Shown here piece by piece: positions 42,298 to 51,082 of a DNA stretch of 64,000 nucleotides. Position 1 is the stretch's first letter; each line of letters starts with the position of its first letter. The position numbers and the translations under genes were made by a program. The stretch is from Brachycybe producta (lineage: Eukaryota > Arthropoda > Diplopoda > Playtdesmida > Andrognathidae): positions 6,008,479 to 6,072,478 of the forward strand of contig JAUPFP010000003.1 in assembly GCA_036925085.1 (NCBI GenBank). Direction: 5' to 3'. Under the pieces are notes generated by a model that ran no database searches, was not told the DNA's origin, and saw only the letters and a program-made list of their open reading frames with translations.

Positions 42298-45200
42298 TGT
42301 TGGACGTCGTGAGCCGGAAAGTTTATTTCTGGGAAGACGTCTGGAATGCACATCCAGATGCTCTTCATGCCGCACTGGCCGTCCAGGCTGCGCAGGGTAC
42401 TTCGGTACAACTTCCGAGCTCCGTATTGGAGGCGTTGGCGAGGCTTCATGATTCTGTGGAGCCGGTGCTACTTCCTCCTTTCGGGTTCCCGGAAGGTATG
42501 CCTGCAGAGCCTGAAAAGGTGGATGGGTGGGTTGACATTGTGTCACCTACGCTCGCCGAGACCAGTTCTCCAATTAGGAGCGGGGAAGTTTGTTCCCTGC
42601 GACTGTTGCAGAACGTATGGTTATCAGCTCATGAGCGGAAGGTAGTTTCCGTGAGCTTGATAGAGCATGCTGGCCCTGGACAGCTGCTTCTCGTTGAGCC
42701 CCATCGTAAAGCCTTAGGAGGCCGTGGTCTGTTGGCAGTGGCAGGAATTGCCGAAGCCACAGAGGAAGGCTCTTACGACATTTGGCTTGAGAACGTCGCC
42801 GACGTACCCATTGCCCTGGAGACAGGGGAGGGTGTGGCGACAGCTCAAGCTGTGGAGGCAGCCCTAGTGGTGGGACTGGACGTTCCATCTAAGTTGAGAG
42901 GGGGAGACCCCACTCATGGAGATGGTCGACCAGGGGGGCTTCCGCCTAAGTTGAGAGGGGCAACCAAGAAAGGTCGCCGGATCCTCAATGCGGAAGTCAA
43001 GCCCACTCTCGAAGAGTGCCTTAAAATCGGACCTAGTCTGAAGCCTGATGAGGCGGCACAGCTTCGGGAGTTCCTGCTAGAACGCCGTGATCATTTTGCG
43101 TTCGATTATACAGAGCTGGGGGAAACCCCGCTCGTCGAACACACTATTGATACCGGTGGGTTACCTCCGGTGCGTGAAGGATTGCGAAGAACCGCTCCGG
43201 CGGCTCGTGCAATCGAGAGAGAAGAGGTAGCGAAGATGTTGGATGCAGGGGTAATCCAACCTTCGCATAGTCCTTACGCAAGCCCTATCTTGCTTGTTCG
43301 CAAGAAGGATGGTGGCTTTCGTTTTTGTGTGGACTATCGGCGACTGAATGCCCAAACTAAGGCGGATCAGTACCCGTTACCTCGCATCGATGATGCCCTC
43401 GATTCACTTGCTGGGGCGAAGTATTTCGCAACCTTAGACCTTGCTAGTGGTTACTGGCAGGTCAGGATGGCGGAGCAGGACATTGAGAAGACAGCATTCA
43501 TTTGCTCTCAAGGTCTGTTTGAGTTCCGAAAAATGCCTTTCGGACTCTGCAATGCTCCTGCCACAATGCAAAGAGCGTTAGACCTCTTGCTGGCGGGACA
43601 CAAGTGGGAGAGCTGCTTGGTGTACCTGGACGATATTATCGTCTTTGGGAACACCTTTGAGCAGTTTCTTAAACGCTTGAGCACTGTCCTGAGACTGTTA
43701 CGAGGGGCGGAGCTGAAACTCCAGCCGAAGAAGTGTTTCTTCGGTTTTGACAAAGTCAAATATCTCGGTCACATTGTGAGTGCCGAGGGAGTTGCTCCGG
43801 ACCCGGGACTCGTAAGAGCAGTCGAAGAGTTCGATGTCCCTACAACGGTGACCGCCGTCCGAAGTTTTCTTGGACTGGCCGGCTACTACCGTAGGTTCAT
43901 CAAGGACTTTGCCAAGATCGCCAGACCTCTGCATGATCTGACCAGAAAGGATGCGTCCTTTGACTGGTCGGAGCAGTGTGGTCTAGCTTTCGAGCGGTTA
44001 AAGGCATTTTTAACCGAAGCACCGGTGCTCACCATGTATGATCCACGTGGTGAGGTGTTAATTCACACCGATGCTAGTGGGTACGGTCTAGGTGTCGTAG
44101 TATACCAGAAGTTACCTGAGGACAAGGCTCCTCGGGTTCTGGCCTACGCTAGCCGGCTCATGAAGGGACCGGAAACACGGTATAGTGTCACCGAGCAGGA
44201 ATGCTTGGCGATCATGTTTGCCGTGGGTAAATTCCGACCTTACATCTTTAACCGAGACTTTGTGATCGTAACAGATCACCATGCGCTCTGTCATTTGCAG
44301 ACTGCCAAAAACCTGCAAGGCAGGTTGGGGCGTTGGCAAATGCAGTTGCAGGAGTACCGGTATAAGATTCAGTTCAAGAAGGGGAAACTTCACGAGGATG
44401 CTGACTGTCTGAGTCGATATCCGGTGAATGAAGTTGTTGATCCTTCTTTGCCTGAACACGTCGAAGCCGACGTGGGTGAGGTGATTTACCGGATCCGGTC
44501 TGAGGTGGATTGGGTAATGGAGCAGGCCAACGACAGTTGGTGCTCCAAGGTGAAGCGTGAGCTCTCCACCGACCCCAACTCGGACTTAAGGTTCAAGTTT
44601 GTGGTGGCAGACAAACTGTTGTATGCCATCAAATCCATTCAGGATCGCACTAGAACTGTGTTGGTTGTGCCGAGGTCGTGTCAAGCCTTCTGCTTGCGGA
44701 AGTTGCACGATAGCTCCGAAGCTGGTCACTTCGGAGTGTACAAGACCTACCAACGTATGCGTACTCGTTTCTACTGGTTAGGTATGAAACGTGACACGGT
44801 GGAGTATGTTAAGTCATGCTTAGTGTGTCAGAGAGTACGACAGTTCGCAAGAGTTCAAGGATTCTTGCAACCCATAGTTCCTGAGTACCCGGTTCATGCC
44901 TGGGGAATGGACTTCGTTGGGCCTTTTCCCGCGTCCGTGGGTGGAGTCACATATGTATTGATTATGGTGGATTACTTCACCCGGTACGGCGTGGCAAAGG
45001 CAGTACGAAGGGCTACGGCCGCTTGTGTTGTCAAGTTTCTGAAAGATGAGATCTTGTCGGTGTATGGCACACCGACTACTCTCATCTCGGATCGTGGATC
45101 CCAGTTCTGTAGCAGGATTTTGCGAAAGTTCCGGGAGCGCTATAATATAGCGCAGCACTTCACGACGGCGTACCATCCGCAAGCTAATGGGCTTACGGAG

Positions 45201-48200
45201 CGTACGAACAAGACCGTGATGGAAACCATCAAGCGTTACCTTGATCCCCTCAAGGAGCAACGTGATTGGTGGGAGAAATTGCGGCCCGCCGTGTGGGCCT
45301 ACAACACTGCGGTGCAGGAGAGCACGGAAGTGTCTCCGTACCAATTGTTGTTTGGTCGTGAGCCTAGGTTGGGGATTGACAATCTCCTTCCTAACGGTCC
45401 GGTCCGTGACTTGCCCGGCCAGCAAGCCGTGGAGGAGCGTGCTCGTCAGAATTTGGCGGCCGCTCAAAGAAGACAGAAGAGTCGGTATGACGCCGGCCGG
45501 GTGGAGCCACCCCGATACCAGCCTGGTAATAAGGTCTGGATAAGGGACATGGCTGGGAAACTCGGTCAAGCCAAGAAGTGGAATTTCGCTTACAAGGCTG
45601 AACTGGGTACGGTGGTCCGGCAGGTTTCCGACCTGGTCTACGAGATAGAATTCGTAGATGGGTATGGTCGGAAGGTGCGGGACCGGTTTCACGTTGATAA
45701 CTTGAAGCCGTACATTCCCACATGTGGGGTTCGTGAGGAAGATGGCCTAGGTGGCTCTGAAACCTCATCGAACTCTGAAGGGTCCAGTGATGCTGAGTCT
45801 GGGTCAGCTAGAAGTGAAAGGAGGGATGATGTCTCTCCAGGACCTTCTGGCCAGCCTAGCTTGGTGGTGGAGTCAACTGACTCTGAGGCAGAGGAAGCAC
45901 CTCGGCCCCGGTATTACCTCCGTCCGAGGAAACCCAGGGCCTTTGAGGTTATGCAAGCTTCCTCTGGAGCTTCAATTGGCACCAGGGTGGTGCAGGGACT
46001 TTGGAAGTCCCTGACCTGGTGGGAGAGAGCAGGTCATTCTCTGTTGTGGGATGATGACCTGAATTGGGGAAATAAAGATTGGGAGCGCAGTGACCCCTGG
46101 ACTGGGCGCCGCCTGTCTGTCACGGACAGATGGCGGTTGTCCAGGGGGAGCTGGGTGGAGAAATCCACAATTCCCACCTGCAAACTCGAAGAGGAGTCTG
46201 CAGTAGTGATTTCCCCTAAAGATCTCTCTCCTGAGTCTTTCCATAGAGATTCAGGCCGTGTATCTGCTCCTATTGTGGCAGATGACGGTAGAATCTCTAT
46301 GGTAACAGCAATGGATGCGGCTAATAATGTTTCAGCCGCCAAGCCGCCGCTGCTAGCCATTCCGTTGGTGAAATTAGCGGCTAAACGCCATCTTGTCGTT
46401 AAATTAAAAAAAAGACGGACGTTTGCCGCTATTGTTGTAAAAAAACGTGTATTTCACCGACGAAAAGGCAAAAACTCAGGACAATTGGATGCTTCAAAAC
46501 AAGAAGTAAGTCCCCAAAGGGGAATTTCCTTTTCCTGCCCTTTGGCAGTATTCTTTTATTGCTTTTGGGTGTGTCAAGCGGTCATTGACCGCTTGAACAC
46601 GTGGTTTTGGTGGAGGCGTCACCGTCATAGTTTTGACGGTGATGCTACCGCTGATGGGGCCGTGAGAGGCACGGTGTTTTGCCGCCCGAACGCCGTGGAA
46701 CTTGGTGATGACCGAGTTCTACGGAGTTTGGACGGTGAAAAGGTGTTTTTGCACGGTTCTGTCCGTGAAACCACCGTGGAAAATGGTTTCGACCGTGATC
46801 CACGGTGTTCTAACGGACGGAAAGTGGTTTTGCACGGTAGTTGTCCGTGTAAACCACTCCCCAAGGAGCCTGAATTGTCGGTGCCAGATTTGGACGGTCC
46901 AAACACTTGTTTGGCCGATTCCGACCGTGCGAGTCCCGTGAAGGACGGTTTTTACCGTGGGTCACGGGATATGCACGGTGGAAACGGGATTTCCTACGGT
47001 GATTTACCGTGGAAATCACCGCCCAAGTTACCGAACGTAAAATTACGGAATTTGGACCGACCAAAACTATTTTTGGCCGGTTCCGACCGTGCAATTACCG
47101 TTGGGGACGGCTTTGGCCGTGTACCACGGTGCCTGCCCGGCCGGAAAACATTTTTTCGCGGTTTTGGTCCGTGGAAAATGTTTCCTACCGGAGTAGGTCA
47201 AATACTTACCATGTTTTTTGATCTTTTTCAGGTAGCCACGGCGGAGAAGGAAGAAACTGGCGGGGGTGGCAGCGGTTCCTCCTCCCTCAGCTCGTTGCAT
47301 CCGGGGGATGCAGAGCTGTTGGAGTCGGATGCCGCTTGCTCCCCGGACTCTTTGGGTCGGGCCATAGCTGACTTGGCCGACGGCGGACCTTTGGGTCTGC
47401 TATTGGCTGATGATGCTGTGGTGACCCAGCCGTCCCCTCGGACCCCTCTATACTATGGGTCTGTTTGGGGACGGTTGACACCGCCTCCCACCGTGGGTTC
47501 TCCGAGGGCGACCATTAGGTTGGGAGCCATGGAGATCCCGGCGGTTGGTGAGCCGGTGCGGGCCAGCACGCCCGTCGAGGAGGTGGCCACCGGTTTGGCA
47601 GCTACCTCTTGGACGAAGTGTGATCCTCCGGCGGACCAAGGCCGGCTAGAATTGGCTAGCCTGGCTGAGGGAAGCAGGGATGCCTCCTTGGGAGGAACCC
47701 TGGTCATCGACACGGAGGCGGAGATGGACACCATGGAAGATGATGTGGTGCCCGTCTCCAGGCGGTGGCGAGGCCAACGGATCCTCTCTTCAGAGGACTC
47801 TTCGGAGTCTGAAGGGAGAGGATCAGGCTCCCTGGGTAAACGGTCTGTGACCGGATCCCAGGAGGGTACTCCAGCCCGGAAGGGCAGTCCAATTCCGGTC
47901 GACCCTGTTGGGGAGACGGAAGCGGCCTGTCTGGAAAGGCAGGATGAAGCCGCGCAGTACCAATCGGCGTCAGGTGGTTTCCTGGCGTCGGATGGGAAAC
48001 GCTACTTCGTTGGGGAGTACCCTACCCAGCAGTTCCGTAAGGACGGTTCTAAATCCAAAAAGAAGTCCGGAGCTGCTCGGTACACCGCCAGGATGAAAGC
48101 CCTGGCGAAGAGGGAGGCACAGTTGGAGAGGACGAAGGCTGCCTTGGCGAAGTTTACGCCGGCAGTGGGTCTTCTCCCTGTGTCGCCAGCTCATCCTGAG

Positions 48201-50168
48201 GGAGCTGCTGGTGCTGCCTGGCCTGTTGGTCAGCCTCCGGTTTCGGGACCAACCGAAGCGGAGGCTGGCTGTTCAAGCTGGCAGTCTGCAACTCCCAAGA
48301 GGGACCGAAGAGCGGAAAAGAAGGCCAATCAGCCTTCTCCTCCCGCTCCGAGGAAGAGCACTCGCGCCAGTGGTGGTGGTGGTCAGGGACAGAAACGTCC
48401 CCGCCCCTTCACCCCACCTTTGGCCAGTAATCCGGTGGGAAAGAAGGCTAAGACCTCTCGTGGAGGTCCGGCCGGCTTTCCCAAAGGAAAGTGGAGCCAG
48501 GAGGACCGCTTGCGGTACCACCAGGCACAAGCGGCCAGATGTGCTGCCCTTGTCCAGCGGGACAAGAAGGCTGCACGCCGTCGGGAGTTTGAGCTCCAGG
48601 CCTCTCAGTTTCCGCCCCTGCGGGACGCTGATGCCAGGAACCCGCTCAGTACAGGGGAACCTCCCGTCGGAGTTGGTGCCACTCCTATTCCGAGTGCCAC
48701 CACGGCCGCTGGCCAACAGCGTATCGCCCAGAGGGGGGCGATACAAGCTGCCAAGGCACCTCACCAAGGTGCGGCAGTTAAACCTGTTGGTGGCAAGGGT
48801 CAGCCGACCCTTGCCCCGGAGAAGAGAGATCTTCCCCGGGATGGAAAGGGACGCTTCGTGGCGACACGAGCGTCCTCGACCATCAGTTCGGCTACGGGAG
48901 CTAGTTCAAAGGCTAGTACAGCTTCGGCTAGAAAGTCTGCGACTAGTAAGTCCGGCCAATCGAAGGGGGCTAACCACCCTCCTAAGACTGACCGGCCCAG
49001 TAAGTCTGTGAGCTTCGGTGCGTCCAGCTCACAGCGCGGTGAACCTTCTTCTCATGAAAAGAAGAAAAAGAAAAAGAAAAAGAAGGGCAAGAAGGCCCAT
49101 CATGAGAAGAAGGGAGGTCCGAAAGCTTCCACCCGTGTGTCCCAGGGGACTGGTGGTGGTGGAAGTATCGGGACCGAGGAGGAGGAGTCCCGACACGGTG
49201 CGGCCGTGTCGGCCGGGAGCCAACCGCACCATACCCGTCATAGCAAGACGGCGCGGATGGATGATCGGTCAATGCGAGACGTTGTTCTCGGTATACCGTC
49301 ATCCTCCCCGAAGGTGGTGGCGGTACCGAACTTGTTAGTCCGGTCGGTGGGAACTCTCCACCGGGTCAGCTCACCGTTACCTAGCGGTGGGGGCAGCCCG
49401 GCGGGGAAAAATGACGTTCCCGCCAAACGTGGTCCCGTGCCTTCCGTAGGAAGGACACCCTTCTCTCTGGGTCCCGATGATGGGGTCTTTGCGGCCCTAG
49501 GACCAGAGGAAGGAGCCAAGTCTCCTGAGCCCGAGGGCGAGGGTCGACGCTTTGGTGCGGAGCCTCCGTATTCAGAAGGAGAGGTCTTTCTGAATAACCG
49601 GCTTGGTCTGTGGCAGGACCAGCCGGGAATGAAGGGGTACCAATACCACGGATACTATCGTCTGGGAGAGCCACTCCCAGTTCCGTGGACGCCATCGTTG
49701 CCGTCATTTGCCATGCGTTATGTGCTGGCGTTTGGCAGTACAGACTATCCGGTGTTGTTGGTCGTCAACCCGGTAAGGAGATGCTTCGCTGTTCTAGACG
49801 TGGTGGGGACAGGAGCTGGGCTCGTACGTATAGCCCAGCTCGCGGCCCCATACGTCCAGCGTCTCCTTGGCTGCGACTTGGAAGGAATGGTGGGGGAATT
49901 TGTCACCCACCCTCTACGAGGTAGCGTGTCCGATCCCGCGGCCGCTCTCGTAGACCTTCTTACAAGTCGGACTCTTCGGCAGAGTCCGCAACTTGACACT
50001 CTTGCTGTTGAAGCGTTTCGACAGCAAGAGGTGTTAAGACTCAGGGGGACTGATTTCGATGTCGGTCTCGGGTGGAGAAACACCCGGATGTGTTCATGGT
50101 GGATACGTCGGTGGATGTCGGAGTGGATGGTGGCTCCGATGAATCCACCACCGAAGAAATCAGTTTGA
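42297..50168 (+). CDS. pol: Element 1 Pol (RT, RNase H, integrase) fused to a long extension
   Basis: A single frame of 2623 codons. Residues ~300-480 are reverse transcriptase with ATLDLASGYWQ, FRKMPFGLCNAPATMQ and the catalytic YLDD at 443-446. RNase H follows with HTDASG (Asp592) and TEQE. Integrase has the HHCC zinc motif (His804 to Cys841/Cys844) and D872, D932, E968, the D-59-D-35-E spacing of Ty3/Gypsy integrases, then a GPY/F-like module ending FHVDNLKPYIP. From about residue 1215 no known domain is seen: a basic part, a hydrophobic run near 1410-1430, the hairpin-rich stretch, a Ser/Pro/Lys-rich part with a run of lysines near 2254-2272, and a conserved block near 2425-2530. It starts at ATG 42297 inside the TAATG overlap. 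Confidence 0.9.
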   Translation: MLDVVSRKVYFWEDVWNAHPDALHAALAVQAAQGTSVQLPSSVLEALARLHDSVEPVLLPPFGFPEGMPAEPEKVDGWVDIVSPTLAETSSPIRSGEVCSLRLLQNVWLSAHERKVVSVSLIEHAGPGQLLLVEPHRKALGGRGLLAVAGIAEATEEGSYDIWLENVADVPIALETGEGVATAQAVEAALVVGLDVPSKLRGGDPTHGDGRPGGLPPKLRGATKKGRRILNAEVKPTLEECLKIGPSLKPDEAAQLREFLLERRDHFAFDYTELGETPLVEHTIDTGGLPPVREGLRRTAPAARAIEREEVAKMLDAGVIQPSHSPYASPILLVRKKDGGFRFCVDYRRLNAQTKADQYPLPRIDDALDSLAGAKYFATLDLASGYWQVRMAEQDIEKTAFICSQGLFEFRKMPFGLCNAPATMQRALDLLLAGHKWESCLVYLDDIIVFGNTFEQFLKRLSTVLRLLRGAELKLQPKKCFFGFDKVKYLGHIVSAEGVAPDPGLVRAVEEFDVPTTVTAVRSFLGLAGYYRRFIKDFAKIARPLHDLTRKDASFDWSEQCGLAFERLKAFLTEAPVLTMYDPRGEVLIHTDASGYGLGVVVYQKLPEDKAPRVLAYASRLMKGPETRYSVTEQECLAIMFAVGKFRPYIFNRDFVIVTDHHALCHLQTAKNLQGRLGRWQMQLQEYRYKIQFKKGKLHEDADCLSRYPVNEVVDPSLPEHVEADVGEVIYRIRSEVDWVMEQANDSWCSKVKRELSTDPNSDLRFKFVVADKLLYAIKSIQDRTRTVLVVPRSCQAFCLRKLHDSSEAGHFGVYKTYQRMRTRFYWLGMKRDTVEYVKSCLVCQRVRQFARVQGFLQPIVPEYPVHAWGMDFVGPFPASVGGVTYVLIMVDYFTRYGVAKAVRRATAACVVKFLKDEILSVYGTPTTLISDRGSQFCSRILRKFRERYNIAQHFTTAYHPQANGLTERTNKTVMETIKRYLDPLKEQRDWWEKLRPAVWAYNTAVQESTEVSPYQLLFGREPRLGIDNLLPNGPVRDLPGQQAVEERARQNLAAAQRRQKSRYDAGRVEPPRYQPGNKVWIRDMAGKLGQAKKWNFAYKAELGTVVRQVSDLVYEIEFVDGYGRKVRDRFHVDNLKPYIPTCGVREEDGLGGSETSSNSEGSSDAESGSARSERRDDVSPGPSGQPSLVVESTDSEAEEAPRPRYYLRPRKPRAFEVMQASSGASIGTRVVQGLWKSLTWWERAGHSLLWDDDLNWGNKDWERSDPWTGRRLSVTDRWRLSRGSWVEKSTIPTCKLEEESAVVISPKDLSPESFHRDSGRVSAPIVADDGRISMVTAMDAANNVSAAKPPLLAIPLVKLAAKRHLVVKLKKRRTFAAIVVKKRVFHRRKGKNSGQLDASKQEVSPQRGISFSCPLAVFFYCFWVCQAVIDRLNTWFWWRRHRHSFDGDATADGAVRGTVFCRPNAVELGDDRVLRSLDGEKVFLHGSVRETTVENGFDRDPRCSNGRKVVLHGSCPCKPLPKEPELSVPDLDGPNTCLADSDRASPVKDGFYRGSRDMHGGNGISYGDLPWKSPPKLPNVKLRNLDRPKLFLAGSDRAITVGDGFGRVPRCLPGRKTFFRGFGPWKMFPTGVGQILTMFFDLFQVATAEKEETGGGGSGSSSLSSLHPGDAELLESDAACSPDSLGRAIADLADGGPLGLLLADDAVVTQPSPRTPLYYGSVWGRLTPPPTVGSPRATIRLGAMEIPAVGEPVRASTPVEEVATGLAATSWTKCDPPADQGRLELASLAEGSRDASLGGTLVIDTEAEMDTMEDDVVPVSRRWRGQRILSSEDSSESEGRGSGSLGKRSVTGSQEGTPARKGSPIPVDPVGETEAACLERQDEAAQYQSASGGFLASDGKRYFVGEYPTQQFRKDGSKSKKKSGAARYTARMKALAKREAQLERTKAALAKFTPAVGLLPVSPAHPEGAAGAAWPVGQPPVSGPTEAEAGCSSWQSATPKRDRRAEKKANQPSPPAPRKSTRASGGGGQGQKRPRPFTPPLASNPVGKKAKTSRGGPAGFPKGKWSQEDRLRYHQAQAARCAALVQRDKKAARRREFELQASQFPPLRDADARNPLSTGEPPVGVGATPIPSATTAAGQQRIAQRGAIQAAKAPHQGAAVKPVGGKGQPTLAPEKRDLPRDGKGRFVATRASSTISSATGASSKASTASARKSATSKSGQSKGANHPPKTDRPSKSVSFGASSSQRGEPSSHEKKKKKKKKKGKKAHHEKKGGPKASTRVSQGTGGGGSIGTEEEESRHGAAVSAGSQPHHTRHSKTARMDDRSMRDVVLGIPSSSPKVVAVPNLLVRSVGTLHRVSSPLPSGGGSPAGKNDVPAKRGPVPSVGRTPFSLGPDDGVFAALGPEEGAKSPEPEGEGRRFGAEPPYSEGEVFLNNRLGLWQDQPGMKGYQYHGYYRLGEPLPVPWTPSLPSFAMRYVLAFGSTDYPVLLVVNPVRRCFAVLDVVGTGAGLVRIAQLAAPYVQRLLGCDLEGMVGEFVTHPLRGSVSDPAAALVDLLTSRTLRQSPQLDTLAVEAFRQQEVLRLRGTDFDVGLGWRNTRMCSWWIRRWMSEWMVAPMNPPPKKSV
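46506..47231 (+). other. Candidate intron / hairpin-rich segment, element 1
   Basis: GTAAGT at 46506 follows GAA in phase 0, and the pyrimidine tract TTTTTTGATCTTTTTCAG ends at 47231. The 726 bases are divisible by three and open, so coding would continue spliced or unspliced. The segment holds short inverted repeats of the leader vocabulary (GCACGGTAGTTGTCCGTG) and the hairpin GCGGTCATTGACCGC. Element 2 has GTAAGT at 60732 and a tract ending TATTTACTAG at 61397. Confidence 0.4.
47232..50168 (+). other. Element 1 third coding region, unknown function
   Basis: This is the part of the long frame after the possible acceptor. It matches 61398-64000 of element 2 along its length (for example SSLSSLHPGDA against SSLSPLHPGDA, and LNNRLGLWQDQPGM in both). 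It has acidic/Ser-rich, basic helical (KRDRRAEKK, KKDRKK-type) and Lys-rich stretches, then the most conserved block with HGYYRL-EPLP-PW, MR-V-AFG, VVNPV and LDV. It stands where env lies in retroviruses, but no signal peptide or fusion-type region is seen, so env is not supported. Function unknown. Confidence 0.6.
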
Positions 50169-50231
50169 AACTGAGTGGGGGTCATGGGCGCAATCCTTGC
50201 TGGCTCAGCCAACCTGATCCCGGGGCGGATC

Positions 50232-50247
50232 AGGGAAGTTGAGAGGA
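50232..50247 (+). other. Polypurine tract, element 1
   Basis: AGGGAAGTTGAGAGGA, nearly all purine, immediately before the 3' LTR: the usual primer site for plus-strand DNA synthesis. Confidence 0.65.
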
Positions 50248-50248
50248 T

Positions 50249-51082
50249 TGTGACGACCCAGTTCTGCTCCTTTTTGGTGCAGAACTAAATCCCATGTCGT
50301 CTGCTAGGCACTTGCTAAACTGAGTGCCAGGCAGACGACAAAATGGCCAGCAAGGGTCCCTGTCCTCCCCCAGGTGGAGCAGCCTGGGGGTGTATATAAT
50401 GGTGGTGGCCATTGTATACTGGACAGTGGAAGTGAAACCCTTGATGTGTATGCATGTGTTGGATGCTTCATCTTAATCAACAGGTGGCCAAGATGGCCAC
50501 CATTCATCTTTTGTCTTTGTTTGGATAAAGAGGTTAATGACCTCCTCTCCTGGCTGAATGAGCCAGGAGATCCATCTCTAATTGCATCGATTTATTTGCC
50601 TCTCTGCTGGTTATTTAACCAGCAGATATTGTCTTCACTTATAGTGAGTGTTTTTGTTTATTCTTCATTGAATAAATCTATTCATATTATTTTCACTCTC
50701 TACAACCACTGTGTCCGTGTCTTTTATTATTTGCTTAATAATACTGGGGAAGTTACCGCGGGGAGGGTGGGGGTTCTCGGCTGGGGTTGCCGCCCACCAC
50801 CGTCCTGTTTCGGCATGTGCATCATCGTGTCGGCCGGTGCTTCGCGCGCGGTTCATCCACGGTAGGATTCATCGGGAATCTACCGTGGATTCCTCGTCTT
50901 GTTTGGCGGTCTTCGTCCGTCGGCTTGCGGCGTGGAGGATCCTCCGATCGGCGCTACCCGTGGCACGGACGGGTACAAGAGGAGGGCTGGCCAGCGCTTC
51001 GACCCGTCCCAAGGAGGGTCAGCGACGGTAAGTTAAGTCAAATTTACCGTGGGTATTGTAGCGACCAAGTCGGGTCGTTACA
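50249..51082 (+). repeat. Element 1, 3' LTR
   Basis: 834 bp with the same TGTGACGACC start and GGTCGTTACA end as the 5' LTR, followed by the ATAT duplication. It contains the same hairpin and AATAAA at a +12268 offset. Confidence 0.97.

Larger units (their letters stand above)
37981..51082 (+). mobile_element. Complete Ty3/Gypsy-type LTR retrotransposon (element 1)
   Basis: The element is 13,102 bp, flanked by the target duplication ATAT (37977-37980 and 51083-51086). Order: 834-bp LTR, primer-binding region, hairpin leader, gag, protease, reverse transcriptase, RNase H, integrase, long extension, purine tract, LTR. The order RT-RH-IN places it with Ty3/Gypsy. It is unusually long because of the ~4.2 kb after integrase. 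It is much richer in GC than the flanking DNA. Near-identical LTRs mean recent insertion. It sits 2.4 kb upstream of the carbonic anhydrase start codon, in the opposite orientation. Confidence 0.95.

Noticed and set aside
47232..50168. Third coding region as a retroviral env
   Set aside because: No signal peptide, no furin-like site and no clear C-terminal membrane anchor; only its position suggests env.
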